A stretch of DNA of 7,590 bases, taken from assembly GCA_002400675.1 (NCBI GenBank), contig NVQY01000197.1, forward strand, positions 1 to 7,590, given 5' to 3'. Positions 1 to 6,041 of the stretch are shown piece by piece (position 1 is the first letter of the stretch; every line of letters begins with the position of its first letter). The notes below the pieces were generated by a model. That model did no database searches, had not been told where the DNA came from, and saw only the letters and a list, made by a program, of their open reading frames with translations. A program made the position numbers and the translations under genes. This DNA comes from Paracoccaceae bacterium (GTDB taxonomy: Bacteria > Pseudomonadota > Alphaproteobacteria > Rhodobacterales > Rhodobacteraceae).

Positions 1-1
1 T

Positions 2-2404
2 CCCGAAGTTGTCAGTGAACTGGCCCGTCTGAAGAAGGATGCGCAAGAGGCTGCGAATATGGCCGAAGGGTTGACCAAGGCGTTGAAAGCCGCCCCCGGT
101 TCGGTTGATCCGGGCTTGTTGGCGCAGGCCGGACAGGTCGCGCAAGCCACGGTTCAAGCCGGGTTGGCAACCGCCGATGAACCGGCGATGAAGGCGGCAT
201 TGGCGGCGGGCAAGGCATTGGCGGATGCGGTTGCAAAAGGTGCCAGCGGTATGGCCGCAAGCGCCGAGATCGCGCAGGCCTTTGCCAGCGACAAGGCAAA
301 ACCTGCGGTTCTGGCGCTGAACGATATCGACGCGATCAAGGCCGCGTTGTTGCGCGACAAGGCGGCGGCGACCGGGCCGACACCTGACATAGACAGCAAG
401 TTGGACGGGTTGCAGGGCGCGTCGGCGCAGGCCAGCACATCGGTGCTGGCAGCGGCGGAACTGGACCGGATTGACGGGATGGATACCGGCGATCTGACCG
501 CCTCTGCCGAACGGGCGGCGCAACGTCAGGCCGCCCTTGACGGCGTTGATTATGAGGACGCGAAAGACGCCGCAAACGATCTGGCGCGAACAGTGGCCAC
601 CACCGCCGGTGACGCGGCAGATGCCTTGGCCGGGAAACCGGCACCGATTGATGACACTCTGATCAAAGCCGCCTCCAAAGCCGCGCAAGAGGCGGCGCAA
701 GCGGCGCTTGGTGCGGTTGATCCGGTGGTGCGTGACAAGGCGGTCAGCGATGGTCAGCGTGCGGCGCTGGCGGCGGCTAAGGCGCTTGGTGACAACGCCG
801 CGCATCAGCTTGCAGCGCGAAGTCGCGTCAGCAAAGTGACCGCCAAAGCCTCGGTCAACGCCTCGCGCGGGCCGGCCGATACGTTTGCCACCAATCCGGC
901 CACCGGACGGGCCGCGCTGGGCGGCGCGATGAAGGATGCCTTGCGTGATCTTGGCGAAGCGGCGGCCAGTCAGTTGATGGATCTCGCCTCCGCAGACTCC
1001 GGTGTTCAGGACGCGCGCGCAGCGGCGGCCAAGGCTGCGGCGGATGCCGACCGGCCTGGGGCCAGCCAGTTAAAGCACCTGTTGTCAATCAAGGCCGATT
1101 GCTCGGCGCAAGGGGTTCTGGCACGGCTGGCTATTGCACGGGCGGGCGGCGTGGTCACCGGTCTGGCACTGGTGCCACCGCCCACATGGCCCCCGGTATC
1201 GGTCAGCCCGCCACCGCCCCAGTGCTATGTTCAGGCCACCACCCCCGCGACCCCAACCGAGGCCGATATGCAAGCCGCCACGCTGATATGCGAAGCGGCG
1301 ATTACCGCCTGCACCAAATGGCAATCCAGCGCGACGCAGTATCGCGATGCCGCGCGCGAATTTCTGAAACTTGCCGACAAAACCCCGGAACCCAGGCGTA
1401 CGACAGCAGAAAAGGATGATTTCACCCGGATTGAAGCCATGGCCGATGTCTCTACCGGGGCACCAAAGGAACTTGCGGATGCCAAGGCCGCGCTGACCGG
1501 GATGAACGCCACCACATCCATGCTGGAAACCAAGGCGCAGGCGTTGATGCATGCGGTGCAGATCGCGCGGATCAGGTTCAACCCGCCGGGGGATCAGTTC
1601 GACACGGCCAACACCAGTTTCGACGCGGCGGACGCAGACCTTGAAAACGCCGCAGGATTTGCCGCGATCATCGGCACCCGCGCCTTTAAAACCGTGGGTC
1701 TGCCGGATGGGTCAAAAGAGACCTTTGGCCCGGCAAGCCGGGATTCCCTGATGACAACCGGGGCCAATATGGCCAAGGAACCGCTTCCGGGGGATTTTGC
1801 TGACCCCGACGCGCCGCCTCCGCCGCCGCCACGGCCCCGGATTACGATGGGCAATAACGCCGACATCACCGGGCACGCTGATTGCAAGCTGGACCTTGAA
1901 CATATGTGCGAACGCCATTGCCGGTCGCATTTCTCGTTTGCGCCGGGGGAATTGATGCATGAAGAGGATGTTCTGGCCTGTGCAATGCTGTTGGCGCGCA
2001 CAAAGAAGGTGAACAAGGCCGCGTCCAATGGTGCGGCGACAGAGTTCTATTCGCAGGACGAAAAGGCGATAAAGAAAATGGGGTCGGGCAAGACCACGAC
2101 CCTGTGGCCGGAAGGGGCCAGCGCCGATGACATCGCGGCAGCGGCAACGCTGGCGCTGGTCAAACTCAAGGCGCTCAACACCGGGGGCGGCACATTTTCC
2201 AGCTTTGTTTTTGCCCAGACCGGCCGGCGGTTTTCGGAAATCTTGCACGGTGTCAGGATCGGCGCAAAGACGCTTTCGGTCTCTCTTGGGGTGTCCACGG
2301 CTTCGGCGACGGGACCGGTGCGGGTTGTCATGTTCTACCCGATGGGCGAAGAAAGCCTGACGGTGGTGGATTGTCACAAACTCAAGGCGGCATTGGGCAT
2401 GTGA
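2..2404 (+). CDS. Ala-rich stalk protein with candidate C-terminal toxin domain (5' end outside window)
   Basis: The reading frame is open to the left edge, so the gene starts upstream; 800 residues are visible and the ATG at 59 is probably internal. Residues 1 to about 365 are extremely Ala-rich with regular Lys/Asp/Gln, predicting long helices or a coiled-coil stalk. A Pro-rich stretch (about 390-405) and a Cys-containing helical part follow. Six consecutive prolines (605-610) then separate a C-terminal domain (about 615-800). That domain holds a His/Cys cluster (H634, C636, H639, C640, H643), a segment KTTTLWPEG (697-705) followed by an acidic helix, H749, and a terminal strand VRVVMFYP with Y779. 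The order His-x4-His, then 'WPEG..ADDI', then a C-terminal 'YP' recalls bacterial EndoU/BECR RNase toxins, but similarity is faint and the catalytic set is not proven. Position before a small acidic gene supports a polymorphic toxin (T6SS/PAAR-type or other contact-dependent effector). It could instead be a structural or adhesin protein. The reading frame is certain, the function is inferred. Confidence 0.8.
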   Translation, partial: PEVVSELARLKKDAQEAANMAEGLTKALKAAPGSVDPGLLAQAGQVAQATVQAGLATADEPAMKAALAAGKALADAVAKGASGMAASAEIAQAFASDKAKPAVLALNDIDAIKAALLRDKAAATGPTPDIDSKLDGLQGASAQASTSVLAAAELDRIDGMDTGDLTASAERAAQRQAALDGVDYEDAKDAANDLARTVATTAGDAADALAGKPAPIDDTLIKAASKAAQEAAQAALGAVDPVVRDKAVSDGQRAALAAAKALGDNAAHQLAARSRVSKVTAKASVNASRGPADTFATNPATGRAALGGAMKDALRDLGEAAASQLMDLASADSGVQDARAAAAKAAADADRPGASQLKHLLSIKADCSAQGVLARLAIARAGGVVTGLALVPPPTWPPVSVSPPPPQCYVQATTPATPTEADMQAATLICEAAITACTKWQSSATQYRDAAREFLKLADKTPEPRRTTAEKDDFTRIEAMADVSTGAPKELADAKAALTGMNATTSMLETKAQALMHAVQIARIRFNPPGDQFDTANTSFDAADADLENAAGFAAIIGTRAFKTVGLPDGSKETFGPASRDSLMTTGANMAKEPLPGDFADPDAPPPPPPRPRITMGNNADITGHADCKLDLEHMCERHCRSHFSFAPGELMHEEDVLACAMLLARTKKVNKAASNGAATEFYSQDEKAIKKMGSGKTTTLWPEGASADDIAAAATLALVKLKALNTGGGTFSSFVFAQTGRRFSEILHGVRIGAKTLSVSLGVSTASATGPVRVVMFYPMGEESLTVVDCHKLKAALGM

Positions 2405-2440
2405 TGCCAATAACACGGGGCATGTGATGCCAATAAAGGG
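2395..2440 (+). repeat. 23-bp tandem duplication at the toxin/immunity gene junction
   Basis: GGGCATGTGATGCCAATAA occurs at 2395-2413 and again at 2418-2436, a perfect 19-bp match with a period of 23 bp. The first copy includes the last two codons and the TGA stop of the upstream gene. The second copy lies between the genes and ends at the AAAGGG ribosome binding site of the downstream gene. Each copy contains the short inverted repeat GGCAT-GTG-ATGCC, which could form a small hairpin. The unit looks like a replication-slippage duplication that lengthens the spacer. Any regulatory effect is speculative. Confidence 0.9.
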
Positions 2441-2448
2441 ATGTACGG

Positions 2449-2889
2449 ATGACGATTGCGATCAGTTTCTTTGTGGTTGACCCGGACCGGGGACCGATTG
2501 ACGAGGCGAATTTTCAGGACGGTGACCTTGCCGCCTTGCTGGACCCCGAAAGCCCGGCGGGAATAGAGATCGAGGCCACAACCGGCGACGTCATCATCCG
2601 CGACACGCTGGACGGGGTGATCGCCGGGGTGTGTCTGGGCGGGGGCGCGGCGCTGACCACCGGGGACAGCTTTTCGTTTGTGTCCTTTAGCGGCTACGAC
2701 CCGGCGGTGATTTCACTGGAGGGCGACACGGCCGTATTTGAATGCGACGGCGACGAAGTACGCGCCCCGGCAGCGGACAGTCTGACCGCCCTGCGCGGCT
2801 TGGCGGGGAGGTACGCGGCGCTGTTGGAAAAGGCGTTTCCGCAGGACGTTGAGCGCCGGGCGCAACTGGCAGAGTTCGCTGCGGGTTAG
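2449..2889 (+). CDS. Small acidic protein, candidate immunity protein
   Basis: This 146-residue protein has no signal peptide and no transmembrane segment, so it should be cytoplasmic. I count 26 Asp/Glu against 8 Lys/Arg, giving a very low pI. The N-terminal two thirds look like beta strands (FFVVD, GIEIEA, DVIIRD, FSFVSFSG, TAVFECDGDE), and the end is a helix (LTALRGLAGRYAALLEKAF). The start is well supported: AAAGG at 2436-2439 lies 9 nt before the ATG. It follows the candidate toxin gene by 44 bp on the same strand with no visible terminator, so the two are probably co-transcribed. A strongly acidic single-domain protein directly after a polymorphic-toxin-like gene is the usual form of an immunity protein against a nuclease. 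I do not recognise the family. An adaptor or chaperone for the upstream protein is the main alternative. The stop codon overlaps that of the convergent cyclase gene by 4 bp. Confidence 0.85.
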   Translation: MTIAISFFVVDPDRGPIDEANFQDGDLAALLDPESPAGIEIEATTGDVIIRDTLDGVIAGVCLGGGAALTTGDSFSFVSFSGYDPAVISLEGDTAVFECDGDEVRAPAADSLTALRGLAGRYAALLEKAFPQDVERRAQLAEFAAG

Positions 2890-4451
2890 TCGGACGCCAC
2901 CACTGCAAAGCTTTCGACCGGACGCGAAACATTGTGCAGCGGCACCGGTCCAAGGGCGATCATGTCGGCGGCGGCCTGCGCGTCAGGACCGGCCACACGG
3001 CGGGTAACGACGATCCTGTGGCCGACGGTTTTTCCATAATCCCCCAACCGCGCGGCTATGTTCGCGGCCTGACCGATCACCGTGAAATCCAGCCGTTCGC
3101 GCGACCCCACGTTGCCATAGGTCACCTGACCGAAATCAATGCCGATGGAACAGTCGCAAGGGTGCGCGCACGGGTTGTCCCCGGCGCCATTCAGCCGGTT
3201 GACGATCTCTTTCGACGACTTCAGCGCCCGCGCACAGGCGGAATCAGGGTCGCCGTCGCCGGGAAACACCGCCAACACCGCGTCGCCGATGAACTTGAGA
3301 ACTTCGCCGTCGTTTTCATGCACGATGTCTGACGTCACTTCGAAAAAGTCATTCAGCAGATTGATGTATTCCGCCCGCCCCAGCCGTTCTTCCAGCAGGG
3401 TCGAATCGCGCAGATCGCAGAACATGATGGCGGCGTCGATGTCATCGCCGTCACCGCGCCGGAATTCGCCGCCCAGCACCCGCGCGCCGGTTCGTTTGCC
3501 CACATAGGTCTCTAACAGGGACCGGGCATTTTCCCTTTGGGTAAAGACTTCGTAGAACCGGCCGATCACCTGAACGCATTCGAACACCAGCCCAAGATTG
3601 GCGGTGGTAAACCCGTCCGGGTGGTCGCAGGTCAGGGTCAGCACATTGGTACGCCCATCCGAAAACGGCAGCGGCATGGCGACGTAATCCGTCGCGCCCT
3701 GATCCTTGAGTTCCTGCAACACAGGGAAATCATTGGTGAAATGCGCCTCGTCCAGTTTCTGACGCACGCCGCCCAACCCCTGAGAGACATGCCGCAGCGG
3801 GCTGTTGGTAAAGGCCGGCGTGTCGTAAATTTCGTAGGACGGCGCGCGGGTGGTCACCTCGCCGGTTTTCTTGTCCCAAAGATAGTTCTTACCGGCGATC
3901 TGCGGATGCAGCGACCATGTCATCACCGTAAGGCGCGAAATCGAGATGCCGTTTTCCAGCAGCTTTTTGGCCAGCGTTCTGGTCAGATCCTCGGGGGATT
4001 TCTGTGACCCGGCCCCGCGCATCAGCCAATCCACCAGCGGCCCCGAGATATTGCCGTCATCCGGGTCGTGCAGTGTATTTTCGCCCAGATCAAACGTCAG
4101 ATCCGCGCCGCCCATGAACCCCACATAGCCCTTGATCAACTCGCTTTCGGGCAGGGGGGTGTCATAGCTCCAGACGGCATTCTTAAAGGTGTCGCCGTGC
4201 AGGGTCAGATCGCGGTAACTGGCGGTGCCCTTGAACGGGCAGAACGTCTGTAGCGCGTTCATTTCCCCCAGATCGACGCAGACATCGCCACGCGGGAAAT
4301 AGATGGTCGGCGCAAGGCGGGTTTCGTACATGACCTTTGCATTGCTGCTTGAGGCCAGCAGAATGCCATCGCGCGAAACCGAGACCATGCCCGAAAGCGG
4401 CTGGATGTCGATGCCATAGCCGGCAAGGGCGGTGGGGGTGTGGATGTTCAT
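2886..4451 (-). CDS. DUF427 - sensor region - class III adenylate cyclase fusion
   Basis: The 521-residue cytoplasmic protein should convert ATP to cAMP. Residues about 19-113 match DUF427: CPFKG (71-75), NAVWSY (91-96) and a GYVGF end are family hallmarks. Residues about 152-310 resemble the sensor region in front of many rhizobial cyclases, including HPQIAGKNYLW and GATDYVAMPL (252-261), ligand unknown. Residues about 335-520 are the cyclase catalytic domain. Its metal aspartates are D346 in FCDLRDST and D390 in LKFIGD. K386 and the D455/T457 pair in LDFTVIG fit adenine binding, and N464 and R468 in AANIAARL are the transition-state residues, so it should be active as a homodimer. The ATG at 4451 is preferred because AAGAGG lies 9 nt upstream. 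A TTG at 4490 would add 13 residues without a good ribosome binding site. It has no transmembrane helices. The DUF427 fusion is unusual, as DUF427 is usually a stand-alone protein. Confidence 0.93.
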   Translation of the reverse strand: MNIHTPTALAGYGIDIQPLSGMVSVSRDGILLASSSNAKVMYETRLAPTIYFPRGDVCVDLGEMNALQTFCPFKGTASYRDLTLHGDTFKNAVWSYDTPLPESELIKGYVGFMGGADLTFDLGENTLHDPDDGNISGPLVDWLMRGAGSQKSPEDLTRTLAKKLLENGISISRLTVMTWSLHPQIAGKNYLWDKKTGEVTTRAPSYEIYDTPAFTNSPLRHVSQGLGGVRQKLDEAHFTNDFPVLQELKDQGATDYVAMPLPFSDGRTNVLTLTCDHPDGFTTANLGLVFECVQVIGRFYEVFTQRENARSLLETYVGKRTGARVLGGEFRRGDGDDIDAAIMFCDLRDSTLLEERLGRAEYINLLNDFFEVTSDIVHENDGEVLKFIGDAVLAVFPGDGDPDSACARALKSSKEIVNRLNGAGDNPCAHPCDCSIGIDFGQVTYGNVGSRERLDFTVIGQAANIAARLGDYGKTVGHRIVVTRRVAGPDAQAAADMIALGPVPLHNVSRPVESFAVVASD

Positions 4452-4501
4452 TGATAGGGGCCTCTTGCAACGCGGGGGACGCAGGGTCAAAGATGGTCGC
4501 G

Positions 4502-4513
4502 ATTGACGTCAAT
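4502..4513. promoter_or_regulatory. Perfect 12-bp palindrome between divergent genes, possible operator
   Basis: ATTGACGTCAAT is its own reverse complement. It sits 51 bp upstream of the cyclase start at 4451 and 80 bp upstream of the start at 4593, in the only promoter region shared by these divergent genes. It also contains TTGACG, a near-consensus -35 element, on both strands, although I found no convincing -10 at 16-18 bp on either side. A dimeric regulator site or an overlapping divergent promoter is inferred. Confidence 0.4.
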
Positions 4514-4514
4514 T

Positions 4515-4546
4515 CCAAGGGTAGATGATCAATGTTAACCCATTGG
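4515..4546. repeat. Imperfect inverted repeat in the divergent intergenic region
   Basis: CCAAGGGT (4515-4522) is mirrored by ACCC-A-TTGG (4538-4546) with a single extra base in the right arm. The spacer contains the palindrome TGATCA (4526-4531). It lies directly beside the 12-bp palindrome and upstream of the exported Cys-rich protein gene. It could be a second operator or a leader hairpin. It is not followed by a T-run, so it is not an intrinsic terminator. Confidence 0.3.
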
Positions 4547-4592
4547 TGAAGGCGGCGGAGGATCAGTTACAAGGCCAGATTAAGGGGATGTC

Positions 4593-4892
4593 GTGAACCG
4601 GGCGAGGCAAATACTGGGCTTGGGCCTGTGCGTGATGCTTGCCGGGGCTCCGGTTCAGGCCGGGCGGATGTTTGGCGGTAAAACCGTCGCCCCTGCGCCC
4701 AAATGGTGCTTTTGCGCGCGGGTTTGCGCCGGATTTAGCAAGGTGGCCCCAAGCGCGCTTGTGCCTCAGGGGCAGTCACTGGCGAATTGCCCGCAGATCC
4801 ACGATGAACTGGTCTATGACAATCAGGGCACTTGCGGCTGCGCCAATTTCACCCCCACGCCGCAGCAATCGGTGACCTCGCCCAATCGCTAA
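4593..4892 (+). CDS. Small exported six-cysteine protein, function unknown
   Basis: This 99-residue protein begins with a Sec signal peptide: a basic MNRARQ start, a hydrophobic core (about 7-18) and a likely cleavage after VQA at 23. The mature part is about 76 residues with six cysteines: CFCARVC at 39-45, C66, and CGC at 81-83. The even number suggests three disulfides in the periplasm, but the two CxC motifs could also bind a metal. The start is GTG at 4593, with AGGGG at 4583-4587 five bases upstream. The first in-frame ATG would fall inside the signal peptide. It is divergent from the cyclase gene, and its stop is 9 bp from the stop of the convergent membrane regulator gene. I do not recognise a family. 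The cysteine at 13 does not follow a lipobox, so it is not an obvious lipoprotein. Confidence 0.75.
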   Translation: MNRARQILGLGLCVMLAGAPVQAGRMFGGKTVAPAPKWCFCARVCAGFSKVAPSALVPQGQSLANCPQIHDELVYDNQGTCGCANFTPTPQQSVTSPNR

Positions 4893-4901
4893 GGGCGCGG
4901 G

Positions 4902-5603
4902 TCACACCATCTGGATCACGTCCTTTTCGATCGCCAGCATATAGCCACGCCTTGCGATGTTCTTGACCAGCAATTCGCTGACCATCTGATTGCCCAGCGT
5001 GTCGCGCAGGCGTTTGATCCTTGTGGCCCCGGCGGCCTCGTCGCAATCGGCGGCGCTGCGGCCCGACACGACCGCTTCGATTTCGGCCCCGGACAGAACG
5101 TCGTCATCCATGCGTGCCTCGGCCAGAACCGACAAGGTTTCCATCGCGGCGGGGGTCAGTTTGAAATCGAGGTTGTTGAGGTAGACGGTGTTTTCCTCGC
5201 GGCTGATCAGTAGGGAATTGACCTGAATGCCGCTGCGTTCGATCTGCGCCATGCGCCGGTTCAGCGTCACCAGCATGACCAGAAACACCAACGCGGCAAT
5301 CATCATTGCCGTCGCGAACACCAGCAGCACAAAGATTACCATGCGGTAACTGGCCAGCGTGTCGGAAAACGCGGTGCCCGACTGGGCGAGGATTTCCAGC
5401 AGCTTGATTTCCGCCTGACTGGTCAGATCGTTCTCCACAAACAACCGTTCCACCCGTGCGTTGAAAGCGTTGGCCCCGGGCAGGGTCACAAACAGGATGG
5501 TCGCCGCCCCGGTCAGGACGACGACGATGGCGGCAATGCCGTAATGAACGATGCGCGACCCCGTGCGGCGCGCTTCAGAAGCGGAGAAAGAAGCTTCCGG
5601 CAT
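4902..5603 (-). CDS. Membrane-anchored winged-helix regulator, DNA-binding domain at C-terminus
   Basis: The 233-residue protein has a short cytoplasmic N-terminus, a first transmembrane helix (about 21-41), a periplasmic loop of about 45 residues, a second transmembrane helix (about 88-114) and a cytoplasmic C-terminal domain (about 136-227). That domain has the OmpR/ToxR-type winged-helix pattern: a strand pair with NTVYLNNLDFKLTP, a helix ETLSVLAEA, a recognition-type helix ATRIKRLRDTLG (193-204), and the wing end IARRGYML (216-223). It has no receiver domain. ToxR and CadC carry this domain at the N-terminus before one membrane helix, so this protein has the reverse order with two helices. 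It probably senses something at the membrane or periplasm and binds DNA directly. The start at 5603 has a strong AAAGGAG upstream. It overlaps the preceding exported-protein gene by 29 bp, which suggests translational coupling and shared function. Confidence 0.85.
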   Translation of the reverse strand: MPEASFSASEARRTGSRIVHYGIAAIVVVLTGAATILFVTLPGANAFNARVERLFVENDLTSQAEIKLLEILAQSGTAFSDTLASYRMVIFVLLVFATAMMIAALVFLVMLVTLNRRMAQIERSGIQVNSLLISREENTVYLNNLDFKLTPAAMETLSVLAEARMDDDVLSGAEIEAVVSGRSAADCDEAAGATRIKRLRDTLGNQMVSELLVKNIARRGYMLAIEKDVIQMV

Positions 5604-5868
5604 TGGCTCTCCTTTCGTTCAGACCTTCGGGACCAAAGACCGACATGACATTCAGCAGGGTCCAGCCGCTTTGCGCCAGACGGGCGGACACTTCGGCTTT
5701 GGCGGGGTTGCGTTTGCACGCACCCTGTAACTGCATGACGCCATAGTGCAGGCGTAACGGATTGTCCTGTTTGGCCTTGTAATCGGCATAACAATCCGGT
5801 GCCGCGACTGCGCTGGCGGGCAGCGCAAGGGCGGTGATCAGGGCGAGGGGGGCTAATAGATGTTTCAT
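5575..5868 (-). CDS. Small exported two-cysteine protein, co-operonic with membrane regulator
   Basis: The 97-residue protein starts with a clear Sec signal peptide (MKHLLAPLAL..., cleavage likely after AVAA at 23). The mature part of about 74 residues has two cysteines (C26, C51) that could form one disulfide, and it is probably helical. The ATG at 5868 has AGGA seven bases upstream. The last 29 bp overlap the start of the membrane winged-helix regulator in another frame, so the regulator's ribosome binding site lies inside this gene. The tight coupling suggests that the secreted protein is a partner of the regulator, for example a periplasmic modulator of its loop, comparable in arrangement (not sequence) to the ToxR/ToxS pair. 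No family is recognised. Confidence 0.8.
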   Translation of the reverse strand: MKHLLAPLALITALALPASAVAAPDCYADYKAKQDNPLRLHYGVMQLQGACKRNPAKAEVSARLAQSGWTLLNVMSVFGPEGLNERRANAGSFFLRF

Positions 5869-5894
5869 GTGTTCATCCTGCGCGGGGACGCGGG

Positions 5895-5953
5895 GATATT
5901 CAATAACAACAGGGTTTTGGCGCGATGATATTCGATAACATCCGGGCGATATT
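5895..5953. promoter_or_regulatory. Direct repeats at helical spacing in divergent promoter region
   Basis: The 173-bp gap between the starts at 5868 (minus) and 6042 (plus) holds GATATTCAATAACAAC at 5895-5910 and GATATTCGATAACATC at 5927-5942, matching at 14 of 16 positions. A third GATATT core is at 5948-5953. Starts are 32 and 21 bp apart, close to three and two helical turns, so bound proteins would sit on one DNA face. Winged-helix regulators often use such direct repeats. Binding by the neighbouring membrane regulator is inference. An 8-bp tandem repeat CGCGGGGA lies next to it at 5881-5896. Confidence 0.4.
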
Positions 5954-6041
5954 GCCTGTCTTTCGCCCCATCGGTCAGTGTTGGGACATCACCAGCCCAC
6001 ACCAACCGGGCATCCATGACACCAACATCAGAGGTAACCCC

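Noticed and set aside
1085..1581. Two overlapping minus-strand open frames of 155 and 116 codons
   Set aside because: Both are antisense to the continuous plus-strand gene. The Gly-rich stretch is the reverse of a Pro-rich coding segment.
1712..2416. Minus-strand open frame of 234 codons opposite the candidate toxin domain
   Set aside because: It lies wholly antisense to a well-supported coding frame, has Arg/His-rich composition typical of high-GC shadow frames, and shows no recognisable domain.
2886..2889. Overlapping convergent stop codons as a regulatory device
   Set aside because: A 4-bp overlap of TAG and TAA is common in compact genomes, and no terminator or other structure suggests a special role.
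4452..4490. TTG start adding 13 residues to the cyclase
   Set aside because: The added residues (MTLRPPRCKRPLS) are not family-like, and the AAGAGG ribosome binding site lies correctly before the ATG at 4451.
4505..4512. TGACGTCA as a cAMP response element next to a cyclase gene
   Set aside because: That element belongs to eukaryotic CREB proteins. The bacterial cAMP receptor site is different (TGTGA-N6-TCACA), so the match is coincidence.
2934..4528. Several plus-strand frames of 60-156 codons opposite the cyclase
   Set aside because: The minus-strand frame encodes recognisable DUF427 and cyclase motifs throughout, so these are shadows.
4588..4596. ATG-TCG-TGA mini frame overlapping the GTG start at 4593
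   Set aside because: Two codons and a stop are easily chance. A coupling role cannot be supported from one sequence.
4593..4640. Lipoprotein signal at Cys13 of the six-cysteine protein
   Set aside because: The residues before Cys13 (L-G-L) do not fit a lipobox, and the hydrophobic core continues past it to a normal AxA-type cleavage site.
5925..6041. N-terminal extension of the four-cysteine exported protein from ATG 5925
   Set aside because: The signal peptide and ribosome binding site place the start at 6042. The extension overlaps the direct-repeat region and is not peptide-like.
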